A stretch of 64,000 bases of DNA from Temnothorax longispinosus (Eukaryota; Arthropoda; Insecta; Hymenoptera; Formicidae), in contig NC_092358.1 in the NCBI RefSeq assembly GCF_030848805.1, positions 8,410,433-8,474,432 of the forward strand. The letters run 5' to 3'. Shown here one piece after another: positions 25,888 through 38,199 of the stretch. Below the pieces are notes generated by a model. That model was not told where the DNA came from, ran no database searches, and was given only the letters and a program-made list of their open reading frames with translations. How positions within the stretch are numbered: position 1 is the first letter of the stretch; each line of letters starts with the position of its first letter. A program made the position numbers and the translations under genes.

Positions 25888-27391
25888 ACTTCATTTTTTT
25901 TTATATAAAATATAATTACTTGGAACATCTATTTACACTTTTCTTTATCCACATATTATTTATATAAAAATTTTAAATGTTATCGTTAATTTTGTCACAT
26001 CTAATGAACAATTTTGTTGTAAGTTTTCTGTATTTGTTATGGACAAAACACTGCCTTTAAGAAACAACATTCGCGTGCTGGTCAAAAACAAATAAGTCTA
26101 GAATAAAGATTTATATTTGCGATACATCATGTATAAATAATGGAGAAAAAAATAGACGATGAAACAGAAAAGAAAAAATTGACTATTGCAAAATAATCCT
26201 ATAAATGATATACGATAAATCACCAAAGGTGTCAGCGACATACAGAACTTAAAGTTCTCTCGCGATGTTTAAGTGTTGCGGCTTCGTTAGAATTTCCGTC
26301 GTCTCATTAATCAGGAGCGTTGCCGTCGGCCGCGTCAAAGTGAATGAGATCTGCACTACGTTTCCAACGTGAGGCTTTCTTTCGTGACGTATCGTCTTTT
26401 TGCAACGGATATAACTTTATTCCTGGTTTGCTTCAAAAAGTTTTACGAGCCGTATCGTGTCACTATTGATTTTTTAGCTCGCGTCAGGTTCTGCACGTTT
26501 CGTATTTCCCTCCGAAACCAAAATAATTGCATTCCGTCCGTGATAGAAAGATATATTGGAAATATCACGGAAGAGAGTTAAATGAATTCGGAAAGAAGTT
26601 CTAGTGCTCTTGAACAAATGTTTATTGGAGACCGTAACTCTCAACGGTATTACGTAAGTTTGATGAAAAAAGTATCTATATTAGCCAGAATTAAATAATA
26701 ATCAATAATAATTAACGTAGGTTTTTAAGATTTATAAATCTTAATTTATTATTTTAACCTATCTGAATTATCTATTGTTAATATTTGATAATTGTTATTG
26801 CATTAATAAACAGATTGGAAACGTTATAAAACTATAGTAAAAAATCCGTAAAATGTATTCAGCGAACATTAATTAAAAGTTAGTTTGAAATTATATCACC
26901 TACATCTCTCCACGAAGAAAACAGTTTTATATCAGATTAGGTCGACATGATTAAGCTTCTTTATGCAAGGAATGTCTCTTAAAAAGGAGGGAGGACTTAG
27001 GTCTTTCACGAAGAGCAAAGGGTCAACTGGGTCGGTTAGATAAGGGACGGCAAAGCTTCTTAAAAAATGAAATATTACTCGTGTACATTATCATATAAAA
27101 CACTCAGTTGAAATTTCTGTCGTACCCGCGCGACGGCGTGAAAAGTAGACGTGACCGCGCGCGGTTAGTATAAGCGCACACTCGGGCAAAAGAATTTCGC
27201 GCGACATCCCGCCACAAATCTGCCTATCTAAATAGGGATACACGTCCAAGTCTTGGAAAACGCTTTTCGGATACGCGACATCGCGATAAGTCACATTCTA
27301 AAATATGAGTTATATATGTAAAATTGCTAGCGCTGAATACGAGATAAACTCACGTAAAAATGCGCTAAATATAGTTACATATAACGTACAC

Positions 27392-27612
27392 TGTAAATCC
27401 AAGTGTGTTATTTCTACACGCATAAACGTTTATATAAAAATGACACATTTGACTGAAGCTCGTTTTACATGTTTTGTTGCGTGTTAAATTAACACGTAAT
27501 TTAATCGTATTAAATTAAAAGTTAATACGTTCAATCGTGTTAAATGACCTGATTTAAAACGCAAGAAATGTGTAAAAAGAGCTTCAGTTAAAATAACACA
27601 TTTAGATTTGCA
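27392..27612. mobile_element. Foldback MITE-like element, 221 bp
   Basis: The left end (TGTAAATCC, then a GTGTGTTATTT tail) matches the inverted right end at 19 of 22 positions. A second inner pair shares ACTGAAGCTC followed by a T-run and ACA. The left arm carries about 26 extra bases between the outer and inner blocks. The centre holds the palindrome GTGTTAAATTAACAC. There is no coding capacity and I could not find a clear target duplication. Confidence 0.65.
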
Positions 27613-27797
27613 TGCAATGTAGGCTGTCAGATATTTAATCTTAATTCTCAGTAGATATATCATGAAGTCTTTAGATAGTACTAAAGAACTTTGCTGTATA
27701 TAGAATTGCAAAAAATAAAGTTTTATATATGAAATGAGATAATCAAAATCACTTTCTTACAAATGTATATAATATTTACAGATTCTACGTGATACCA

Positions 27798-27827
27798 AAT
27801 ATTTATGGTAACAATATTTATGGTAAG
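27798..27827. repeat. 15-bp tandem duplication
   Basis: AATATTTATGGTAAC is followed directly by AATATTTATGGTAAG, a local duplication in AT-rich DNA. Confidence 0.7.
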
Positions 27828-28429
27828 AGTTATCGTAATTTTTTTTATATAAATCGCTTTTTCATAAACTATCTGCAATGTGTTATCAGCGAGGCAAGCT
27901 TGTAAGCAACAAATCTAATATTATAATAAACTATATAATTCTTTCACTTATGTAATGAAAAAAAAAGTGAAAAACGTCAATGAAAAGCGATCCGTTGAAA
28001 AAAGCTTGAGGAGTGAATTTAGAAGCCTTTCAAGGAAACTTGACTTTTCGGTGACGTTTTCTAATAAGAAGATGTTATGTTACGATGACGTGGCTGCAAG
28101 ACGCGTTTGTAACGAGTTCTTGCTGACAGGAAAGTCATCCTGCGAAGATCGGGACGATAAGAAAGCGTAAAGTCGAAGAACGAGAACTTCGCAAGTCGCT
28201 CGAGGGAGAGGCGAGGAGACACGATCGGTTTCTTCGCGCGATAAAAGGAAATCGAACGAGGAGAAACGAGTATTCATCGACGCATGTATAACGAGTATGT
28301 ATTCGAGTAAAAGATATCCCACTCGTCAGCGAGGACTTTTTAACGGGGTTGTCGTAGCGTGAGGTGGAAGAAATGGCCGTAGACCGTATTAGAAAGGCGA
28401 AGAAGCATGAAATAAGCTTCTTAGACAAA

Positions 28430-29060
28430 GAAAACTGATTTCCATTCGAGAATTGCGTAACGAAAACGCATCGCGTTTCCGGAACTTCGAGCGTGAAGAA
28501 TAAAGCGATGTTTTAAAATAAAATTTACAAAGAGATAGATAAGAAGCAAGAAGAATCGTTGGAAGAAACAAAAACAAAGAATTTAAAGAAGAATAAATAC
28601 GTATTATAAGAGCGAGAAGATGCAAAGTACAAGAAATATTATTGAAAGAGAAAGAAAGTAAAGGGAATCGATAACAAATGAGAAAAAAATACAGATTTAG
28701 CTTAGAGAAAAACAAAAGCGTAGAAAAAAAGTGATAAAGGGAAGAAAATGAAGCTTCTGAACCACCTATGTAAAGGGGAAAAAGGGAAAAGAGAAAACGG
28801 AACTTCAAAGGAAAATGAAAGTGACGAGGAAAAACGGAAGTAAAACTTGAGAAAAACATAAATACAAGGAAAAAGAAAAAAATACAGACTCAGAAAAGCG
28901 TGAACATAAAGGATAAAAAAGCTGGCTCGCAATGAGATACGACACGAGATATGGTGAATTGGATGAAAGTAGAAGATAAAGTAAAGTCAATGAAAAGAAG
29001 TAAGGGAAGCAGAGGAAGTAAAGAGATTCGCAGAAAGATATAGACTTTTTTGACGCAGAA
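28430..29060 (+). other. Strand-asymmetric purine-rich domain
   Basis: By direct count, sampled 60-base rows at 28621, 28741, 28861 and 28981 contain 12-15 pyrimidines each, so about 75-80% purine on the plus strand. This holds over some 600 bp without being a simple repeat. Long purine-biased tracts occur in some exons and long non-coding transcripts as splicing-enhancer-like sequence. They can also be decayed GA microsatellites. There is no open frame on the purine strand. Confidence 0.6.
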
Positions 29061-30930
29061 CGACGCGAAAGCGAGAGCTCAAAAGAAAAACTTGTCGGTT
29101 TCTCAGGCGCTCGAGCAAGCATACAATCGTATTACGCCGAAAAGCAAAGCTTATTAGGCTACATGACGTTGCGTTGCACAAAGAAAAGGACGTTAGATAA
29201 GGGCGAGCCGGGTCAAGTTTTCACTTCCGTCTTTTCTTCATTATCGGGCGAGAAACGCGCGCGGGCACGGATGCGAAATGTCGTAACGGACGTTATCTCG
29301 CAACGGGTATTTTGCGCGACGAGGTCAAACGGTTAGATAAGAAGGAACTGCGGTAAGATTTACGAAGGAACAATTTGTAAAAAACGTTATGTGCAAAAGA
29401 AATGAATACGCATCATAAAAAGGGAGTCAGAAGCAAGAATAGAATAAAAATTTTGCTGTTTTTCTCCAAAAAGAAAATTGTCTTGAAATTCATCAAGAAA
29501 TTTCTTTTGCGAATTAAGGTATATATTAAGAAACGTGAGATTAAAATATACTTTTATATACAATTCTTTTAAGTTTAACCATATCGTCTAGTTTAGACTT
29601 TATTGGCATTTTTATTTAATTAAAAATAAGAAATTGCGTAAGGCGATTCAATAGATTTATTCTTACAGAGAATTTCTTCTTTAAAATACATTTTCACAGT
29701 CTTCCAATTTCGACCTTCCAAGATGGGTGCAGGATGGGTATTCCCTCATGTATAACTATGATCTATTCCAAAACATGCGCATGATTGACTGCTAAGATTT
29801 TTCAATTTCACGTTGCATTTCTTACGACGAGTAACCGGTGCTTAAATGCAGAGTGAAAGTGACGGATTACTTGCAAGTGTGCGAATTAATATCAAGTATA
29901 TATGTAACATTAAATATAATGTGGGAAATAATTCATGCTAATTACGCAAATGTGCATTGTAGCATATATGTAACATGCATATGCTCGAGATAAATTATGT
30001 TTTATGCTAAATCCTGCCAGTGATCCGTCATGTCGAGTGTACACGCGAAGCTTAAAATAGTACACGTATATCTTGCATATGCAGCATAATTAAAACATAG
30101 CATCACGAAGGGAACTAGTGTATTGATGACGATATATTGCTTAGAATTATGTATAGCTCCGGGTTATTGAATCACTGTGAGTATACTCTATGAATATTCC
30201 ATAATTGCAGCATTATTCTTTAATGTCGAATGCATTTGGCCGAAATTGATCTAAACGGTAATTTTCTCTAAAATTTACCCTACATTTAAAATTATTTATT
30301 GATCTGCAATTTAGCGCGCAAAAGTATAAATAACAAAATAAACCACGAAATAATTTGTATCAAATTAAAAAGGTTTTAAGAGTTTGATATGATGTTAAGC
30401 TTTAAAATATACTATTGGTGTTAAGTTCTAATATTATCAATTAGTTTTATTTTAATTATTTTAATAGATATATTCAACCCGAAGCTACGTGATCAGCATA
30501 TTTAATACGGAGGAAAAAAAGAAAGCGACAGAGACTGTGACATCTCGTTTAATCTTCGCCAAAGTAGACTTCAAACTCTTCGGAGGAAACTTCGTTAAAA
30601 ATCAACGCAACGATCGCGAAACATCCTGTATAAAGTCAGGATGAGAGGAAGCTGGCGCTTTTGCCGGACAGGAAGAAAAGGTGAAGCCGGAGGTGGAACA
30701 GTTCAAAAGTTCTTTCTTTCTGATCTTCGGTTAGTGATGGTTGTAAAAAGGTGTTATAAGCGAGAGTAAAGGGTGACGTTTGCGATGGTCTATGGTTGCT
30801 GGAAGCTCCGATAATCCTAGCTTTTTTTCACCCATTTTCTTCTCTCTTTCTCTCGTTCTCTTTTGAACATGAACGACCGTGTACACAGACAAGGTGTACT
30901 TAGAAACGCGATGAAAAAGCACACGGACGA

Positions 30931-31354
30931 GTCCGTGGCAGGTTGGTTAAGGCGATGGTTCTCAATATGGACAGTATGGGCCCTTTAGGTGCTGTGCTAT
31001 GTTTATATTTCTAAGGGATTGCATATAAAATACAAAATTATAGTACAAATGTCTACGAAAACGCAAACATCTTTTTCTCTCAAATATTAGATGAAAAAGT
31101 ACACGAATTTGTGGTAAATATCGGTCGATGTAATGACCATTGATATATAGACTACACGGTTCTTCGGAAAGTACTGTTTCGTATTCATAGATCCACCTAA
31201 ATTCTCCTTTTCTAATTAACAGTGATTATAAGTATATATAAATAAAGCTCAGAAGGGTGTCACGAACGGAAAAAAGGTTGAGGAACACTGGATTAAGGCC
31301 ATGAACACCAGTGGCGCGGCTTTCTGTCTCTGCGTAATTCCCGGTGTCAAATCT
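30931..31354 (+). pseudogene. tRNA-Ser-like or SINE sequence split by a hAT element
   Basis: From about 30927 the sequence GACGAGTCCGTGGCAGG, then TTGGTTAAGG, closely resembles the 5' half of eukaryotic tRNA-Ser, with an A-box-like TGGCAGGTTGG at 30936-30946. The match breaks at 30952, where a hAT element begins, and resumes after it at 31299. A degraded B box, GGTGTCAAATCT, lies at 31343-31354 and resembles GGTTCGAATCC with one extra base and CpG-type decay. With the hAT removed, the A-to-B distance is about 61 bases, suitable for a long-variable-arm (type II) tRNA such as Ser or Leu. It may be a tRNA pseudogene or the head of a tRNA-derived SINE. It is not a functional tRNA in this state. 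Confidence 0.45.
30953..31290. mobile_element. Non-autonomous hAT element, 338 bp
   Basis: The right end, read inverted, begins CAGTGTTCCTCAACCTTTTT. The left end begins CGATGGTTCTCAA. Both fit the hAT terminal pattern CAGTGGTTCTCAA. The flanks are an 8-bp duplication with one mismatch, GGTTAAGG (30945-30952) and GATTAAGG (31291-31298), as expected for hAT insertion. The interior is AT-rich with no transposase frame, so it must have been mobilised in trans. It interrupts the tRNA-Ser-like sequence around it. Confidence 0.8.
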
Positions 31355-31477
31355 AGTAACGAGCTTCGTGAGTGTAGACAGGCTTAATCCATGCGGCTTA
31401 CGCCGATAAAAATGGTACTGCTGTTGGACGTACGTCGTTTCGTTTTTACGTCTTCGAGTGCCAAATCAATACACTTA

Positions 31478-31636
31478 TGCCCGTTCTAGACTGGAGGATG
31501 AGCCGACTCTCGGCTCATCCGCCTTCTATAGTGTACGTGACATAAACTATACATAAACTATAGATTTTTACCCGTCTACACCACTCACTCGGATGAGCCG
31601 AGAGTCGGCTCATCCTCCAGTCTTATAGAACGGGCA
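31478..31636. mobile_element. Harbinger-like MITE with a hairpin in each end, 159 bp
   Basis: The inverted ends are about 45-48 bp long, starting TGCCCGTTCTA and reaching through GGAGGATGAGCCG. They differ mainly by a 3-nt indel. TTA flanks both sides (31475-31477 and 31637-31639), a TWA target as in PIF/Harbinger. Each arm carries its own perfect hairpin, GATGAGCCGA with TCGGCTCATC, at 31497-31519 and 31592-31614. The element can therefore fold either as one long stem or as two separate hairpins. There is no coding capacity. Confidence 0.8.
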
Positions 31637-32190
31637 TTAGAAAGATATATAATATAGGGAAGGAGATATAGACTTCTTATTCAAAATGACAATCGGGATT
31701 ACTTATTTTCAATTCATGTGAAACATATCAATTATAATTCAATAAAAATATGTACAAGCATTCAACGATTTTGTCTTTTGAATAAATAAAAGTTTATATG
31801 TACGAATTAATTAATAATTAAGAAATTAATGTTGTATAATCAATTAAGATTTATAAGTAAGCAGAATTAACATATTTCTTATTTTTTATTTTTAAATCAA
31901 CGAATAGTATTAAAATAATATAATATTCAGCGTTAGAGATTTCCGCCGATAATATCCCGTTCATTCGAAGTTTTTCTGTAAATGTATCTGGGACATCTTT
32001 TTACAATAATTAACCTAGATACTCAAATGGCTTCTTTATTTTAAGAGTCATCGTCTCACCTCATTATATCAATATTTCATGTGCAAGCAGCTCATCATCA
32101 CCTTCTCTCTTTTTTAAGGGTAGACAAGAGGTTTGCATGGTCAAATTGAAGACTTTGCAAAATTTCAGAAAAAGGAATAAAAAAATACAG

Positions 32191-32680
32191 TTCTCCGTTT
32201 AGTTATTATTACTATTATATTTAAGATGTAGCAAATTAATTTGTAATACAAAACTCATTAAAAATATAAGAGTTTTCTGTCGTTGAAGAAGACTCGGAGA
32301 TTTCGAATTTTGCCACGATTCCGTAATTTCGCCGTAAGGAAGCAATTTACTATTTTCTGGTCTAGTTTTCTTCAGGATACTTACTCTACAGATTGAATCT
32401 ACAGTGGAATTTATAAAATTGTTTTGTTTTCGTTATTGTTATAAATAATGTTAATTTTTATGCGAAAATTAAAGTTTTACGTTTATGTTATTACCATTTT
32501 AAATAACATTTTTTTCAAATGGTCTATTTTAGATTCAGTCTGTACAACAAAGTGTCCTGAAATTTTTTGGTCCTGTCTTCAATGACAGAAAACTCCTACA
32601 TTTTTAATAAGTTTTATATAAAAAAATTTAATTTTTAATATTTCAAATATATAGTAGTTAATAATACCTAAATAGAAAAT
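32191..32680. repeat. Long inverted repeat, about 490 bp end to end
   Basis: The left arm (about 32191-32300) and right arm (about 32570-32680) are inverted, imperfect copies. The best-conserved part reads CATTAAAAATATAAGAG, then TTTTCTGTCGTTGAAG, on the left. On the right it reads CTTCAATGACAGAAAACTCC, then TACATTTTTAATAAG. Further out, a TTTAGTTATTATTACTA-like stretch pairs with TAGTTAATAATACCTAAA. The spacer has no open frame. It may be a decayed MITE or a fold-back duplication. No target duplication is clear. Confidence 0.65.
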
Positions 32681-33710
32681 CGTGTTCATTAATTATTTTT
32701 CTTGAAATACATTCGCAAATTCCGTCTCTTTAATTTGACACAATGTTACAAATCATTTGATACAAATCTCCTTTCTCCTCTTAAGTATAAGAAAAATAGA
32801 AATTTATCGCACTAACAACAAGTATGTAGGCTGAGCTAATATTTATTACATTTTTTATAATACCATCAGCAAATCTTCACAAGAATTAATAAGATTTACC
32901 GATTTCCTGCACTTTTCCAATTTATTGGAGGCCATAAGCTCGTAATCTCGGGGCAAATGAGTAGGAAATAAGAGATGCGTGTTTTCTTCAGTGACGGCGG
33001 TGGCGGCGGATGTACGTAATGAATTCCGAACGAAAGAAACTTAAGCCCGAAATTAACCCGAAGAATTTAATTACCACCCAGTGAAATTAAACTTTGCCTT
33101 TTGATGCATATTCATGGTGAAGCTGCCGCGGGCTTTCTTCGCCGCTTCTGGAAAAAGAAAGGACGAAACGTTGCAGACCGAGAATAGTCAGGCTCGTCGT
33201 CCTGTCTCGTAATGAGGTGCATTGTGTCGCGATATAAAAGCCAAGTAATAATCTCGATTAAAAAATACGATAACTGCTTTAGACAGATTTTGCTGTCTCG
33301 AGCCGTATACCTACAGTATTCTTTAAAATATTATGTCAATTATTTCTAGAAAGATAAGATCATTTAATTAAGAATAATTATCTGTTTAAAAGACGTTTAA
33401 AGATAATTACGTATAAGTTGACAATTACCCAGAGATTGGCACGTGCCTTCACTTTGTAGTACTTATAATAATCTTCTCGGATTCAAAACCACTATCTGTT
33501 TCTCACTTATCTCGTTCACTCACTTAAACGTTCCTGTCGCACGAGCAGGCGGGCCCTCCTTTTTCGCGTTCGTCTTTTTATTCATGAAATTCGCTCTGGA
33601 AAGATTTCGCGAGCCCGCATGAAGAAAAAAAACGGCAGCGCATTATCGAGGTTTAAAAGCGTCGTTCGTCAAGTCACACTAAGCGGATTTTGCTTTGCGT
33701 GTGCACGTGA

Positions 33711-33752
33711 GGGAGAGAGGGAGAGAGAGAAAGAGAGATGGGGGAGAGAGAA
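33711..33752. repeat. GA-rich microsatellite
   Basis: An imperfect GA/GGGA repeat of about 40 bp. Frames across it are repeat artefacts. Confidence 0.9.
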
Positions 33753-36171
33753 GGAATTCTATGTTCTCTATATACTAGGATAATTTTGGATGCGTTCGTT
33801 TGACAATCTTTGTATATAGAGGACATAATCGAATTGTTTTTTTCAAAAGCATGTATTTGCATGATGGTATAAAGTTTTCAGTAAAAATTCATAAAATAAA
33901 CTAGAGACGAAGTAATAAAAATATAAACATTTGTTCACGTGTTTCATGAGATTTAAACATGTATTAAAGGTGGTGTGTAGATATTTTTAATAATATTGGC
34001 ATATTTGTTTCTTTAGAATAACTATTTTTACGTTTCATAAAAGTAAAAACTATAACAATGATTTTTGGGAACAAATGCTCTTTAACTTATTTAAACGATT
34101 TCTAATCGAATGTTATAGATGATTTGTAAAAGAATTATTTCCGTAAGATTATTTCCGCAAAGCTGACCTGTAAAAGTTGAAAGGTCACCAGATTCGGAGC
34201 CAATCTTTGTATAAAAGAATTGGATAATTTAAATAAAAATTTGGCTCTTTCGGGAAATCGATTTACCATCCTTTGTCCTTATTTCGCTCTTATTCTCAAG
34301 CTAACAATCAGTTAAATTTTTATCTCATCACATTGCGCGTCGATTTCGTTTCCAGTTTATATTTCTTCTCGTTTCACCGAACAAATGGGCCGTTGGTTTC
34401 GCAAAGTTTTCGCAGTGATTTAGATATTTATGTAAATTTATGAAAGTTGATCGATCGCCGTATACATCTATTTTCTATAGTAATGCAATAAATAAAAGGA
34501 AAAGTGCAAATAACATTGCCAGTTTTACAAAAAGTGAAATGATTAATCAAGTGATAATTTTTTAATATTAAAATAGTATCAAAAGATACTAGAACTAGAT
34601 TGTAACATGACGTACTTGAAGCGTAAGCATGCTTGAGCTTGAAGATTCAACAAGCAAAAACTCGGACATGTTTTGGAACCGTTGGAGAGTCCAGTTAGTT
34701 CTTGCGTTACTTTTTATCTTCGCTCTTTCTACCAAATGCAGTATTACTATTTGCAACGGATTTATCGATAACGTGGCTAAGTGTTTTGAATCATCTTATA
34801 ACTATTTTCTTCCAAATTTTTATAATTATATAACAATAACATAATGTTATTATAATATTTTGTCATTATATAAAAGTTGCATAAATCTAAGAAGAGCACG
34901 AAAAACGACTATTAATAAGGGTTCCGGGGAATAAATGGATTAGCAGTTCATTCACAAGTACCACTACCACTTTACATATAATTTCATTGCCTATATAAAG
35001 TAGGTCCTATAAATTATAAACTCAATCTATTTTTTCCATGAATTCCTTGAAAAGGTTCCTTCAACTACATGCCCCTTTACATCTGTCTCATATCAGCATT
35101 TCATTCATTTTTAGTATTAATAGAATCTGGGAATTACAAAATTGTGTAGTTTGGGCATTATTTCTGAAACATGACTTACATGTACATGGATAATTCGATT
35201 ATCCATAATTCATAGATATGTTTTTTTAAATGTATTTGAGAGGCTAGGAAAAGTAGGTCAGGAAATGTCAAATCCATTAAATTAGATTTAAAGTTTAATT
35301 TTACTGTACTTCTAAACCGTACGCTTATATTAAAATAATTAATCTAAGAAATACATAATAAATTGCCTTTTAACTAAAGAGAGTATACACAGAACATCTC
35401 TCTCTCTAAATTGCTTTTAAAACTTTTATAATGCCTTGACTTTACCGTTCGCTACTCGCTACTCGTTAGTGTCACCTTTTTAAAGTCTTTCTCCGACCGT
35501 TTGCCGATTGCTATTGTCGAGAGATTGTCGCAAGGAAACTCAGAACCGCCCTTATAATGTAAACGGACCGGGCGGATCCGCTTTTACCTTTCACGAGAAT
35601 CGAATCGTTTCCGCGTCGCGGCGGACCGTACCTTACACCCTCGCCTCATCCTTCATCTATCTCCGGATCCAGTCGTTCATGTATGAGGGTAGTGTCCTCC
35701 CCACACCCTATTGCAATTTCATCTTTCCCGCAAAATCTCGCGAAGGCGGCGGAAACTCGAACTCGGAGCTCGTAACTCCGAAGAAGAGATCTAAAAGTGC
35801 CACTGACGATGAAGGAAAATATCCGGAATGATTTTGTACGTGCATCCATCCTTTTCCCAATCTGCAAAATTTTTATTACACGCGCTGCTACTTTACCGAG
35901 GGAATTTTTCTTGCCACATATTTATGATGGAATTTTTCGAAAATAAATTTTGATCGAATTCTCGAAACTGCAATGTGAATCAAATGTTCAAAACTGATTT
36001 TGCTGCAAACCAGAAAATAAGATCCCTAGTTCAGATCCCTAATTTCATCTTACGGTTATTTTAGACTAAAAAATAAAAATAAATTAATAACAATGATAGT
36101 ATAATTATTAGAAATTGTGATTTTATAGTTATATTTGATATTTATAATATTCATAACTTTTATTACCTTTA

Positions 36172-36172
<1 letters not shown>

Positions 36173-36214
<42 letters not shown>

Positions 36215-36425
36215 GGTCCATGGCAGAGGTATGTTCCGGGACTGTTTACGTTTTTTGAAATGTACAGTCCTGGAATATAACGCATATATATGTAATCAGA
36301 TTCAAAAAACTGTCCCGAAAATTGCCGTAGGACATGAATTTTTTTCAGGACAGTCCTGGAAACTGCCAAATGTCCCGGAATATACCGATATCAAAAATAA
36401 AAGTCCTGGAACATACTTCCGGACC

Positions 36426-36485
<60 letters not shown>
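36173..36485. mobile_element. MITE of about 219 bp flanked by TA microsatellites
   Basis: A TA repeat at about 36174-36211 is followed by a unit of about 219 bp (36211-36429) and then another TA repeat at about 36432-36485. The unit has inverted ends: TGTAGGTCC ... GTATGTTCCGGGACT on the left, and the inverted right end TGTAGGTCC ... GTATGTTCCAGGACT. Inside, GTCCTGGAA/GTCCCGGAA-type motifs recur at least five times in both orientations. The layout is like rice Micron elements, which sit between TA repeats, or a TA-targeting Tc1/mariner MITE that landed in a TA tract. There is no coding capacity. Confidence 0.75.
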
Positions 36486-36486
<1 letters not shown>

Positions 36487-38199
36487 CTTTCTCTCTCTAT
36501 TTGTTTATTCAGTTGGTAAATGTAATGAAAAATAACGGGTTGAAGCTCAAGTGTGCAGTTTGTGCACGCATACCAAAATTTCAAAGCAGATTAAAGTAAT
36601 TTAAAAAAAATGGAGGAAATATATTTCAATAAATACAATTATAAACACGAGAACTCTATGTGTGATTTCTTTATTCGAATGATGATAGTATGAAAATCGA
36701 GATAAACTCGACTTAACTTTCAGAAAATTGTTACTCCTACCGCGCCAGTGCGACTTCCTCGCGCAAGATAAATCGTCAGATTGATACGAGATAATCAGGT
36801 TAATTGCGAGCGGTGCAACTCGGACTCGGTCTATTCCGGCGATTAGGTAGTGTAGGAACTACGGAATTAACTACCCTCATTATATGCGCCGTCGTAAGTT
36901 CCGCTTGACCCGCGAGATCGATGCTCGGCTTACGTGACGCGAGAGAGATTGGAATTGGACGAATCGCTTGCGGACTTGTCTCTCCTTACAATTTTTATTT
37001 CTGAAAAATTGCGCTTCGACGAAAAGGTGCACTTGCCATTTTTGGAGCCAAATCAACGGGCAGTGTGAACAATGAAAAGAAAACTAGCGAAAGAAAATGC
37101 GCGTGAATGAACGCGAACTGTGAACGCGCCGAGTCGAGAACAAAGAGTAAAGTTTATTTTCTCGCAAATTTTTCCGGGAAAAGAAAACTCGCACGAAATG
37201 TAACGGACGCTGCTCTCGATCATCGCCGTTGTACCTAACTGCCTCTTCGACGATTTTCGTCTCTGGGGCGTGTAATTTCGCGTCTACACGAATCTCTGCA
37301 AATTTTTCATTTAAGTCTTTGTTAGTTCAATAAAAAGAATGCTGAATTTCTCATTAAAGATAAAACATTTCTTTAAATTAGTTTCTCCAATATAAAATGC
37401 TCTAATATATCTTCTGTAATTATTTTCTTGAATGTTAAGTTTAATAATTCTCAGAAATGTATATGGCGTATGTGTGTGGGAGAATCAATTTATGACATAT
37501 AATTCTAATAAATATAAAAAAAATATTAGATTTATACGTTTAATTTTATAATCGTTCATAAAAGAGAGAAACTAGAATATACATATTTTTTTATTAAACA
37601 CATAAAAAAAGTATAAAATTAGTCCTCTTGATCTAATTTTGGAATGAGATTTGATTCTGGTTAAAATTGAAGATACTATCAGATGCAGTTCTTCAACGAT
37701 ATTTTGCCTACGGTAATTCGACTGTTCCTTTAATTCGCTTCCCGATTGAATCATCGAAGAAAGAAACGCGATCCGATCGAAGATTTTCTTTCTGCCAGCG
37801 AGAATGAAGAGTGGAGAGAGAAAAAGAGAAATAGAGGAAAAGAAATTCGCTACAGAAAAGTTAGCACGGGAGCGGGCAGTCGGCCAACGAAGTAGCGAAC
37901 ATCGGAAGTTCCGTTCCAGACAAAATTCCCATTCAAATCGGCCGAGTAACTCCCTTCGTCGCGACCCTGGCCTGACGCTTACCTACCACCCCTATTTAAA
38001 TTTCACGCAGCAAGGACAGAAATCCGAGCTAAGAGCGTAGAATTCTTGCTCGACAAGACGCCGAAGAAATTTGAGGATGAAAGAGACGAGAAGAAAAATG
38101 AGGGAGGAAGAGTCAGGGAGGGAAGAGGGCAGCGTGCCAACCTAACACCGAACTCTTCATCGATCGCTGCACACCTACACCCTTATTCAGAAGCTGCCT

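Larger units (their letters stand above)
31640..36172. other. Non-coding DNA, no gene seen
   Basis: AT-rich DNA with small GC-richer patches at about 32.98-33.22, 33.52-33.66 and 35.45-35.83 kb. The 107-codon plus-strand frame at 35508-35831 overlaps a minus-strand frame of 73 codons and resembles no family. Near-tandem copies of TTATTTCCG lie at about 34137-34162. A 32-kb inverted repeat and a GA run are listed separately. Confidence 0.5.

Noticed and set aside
28135..29181. Series of minus-strand frames of up to 156 codons, rich in Ser, Phe and Leu
   Set aside because: Explained by reading the pyrimidine-rich complement of the purine domain, where stop codons are rare. There is no family resemblance.
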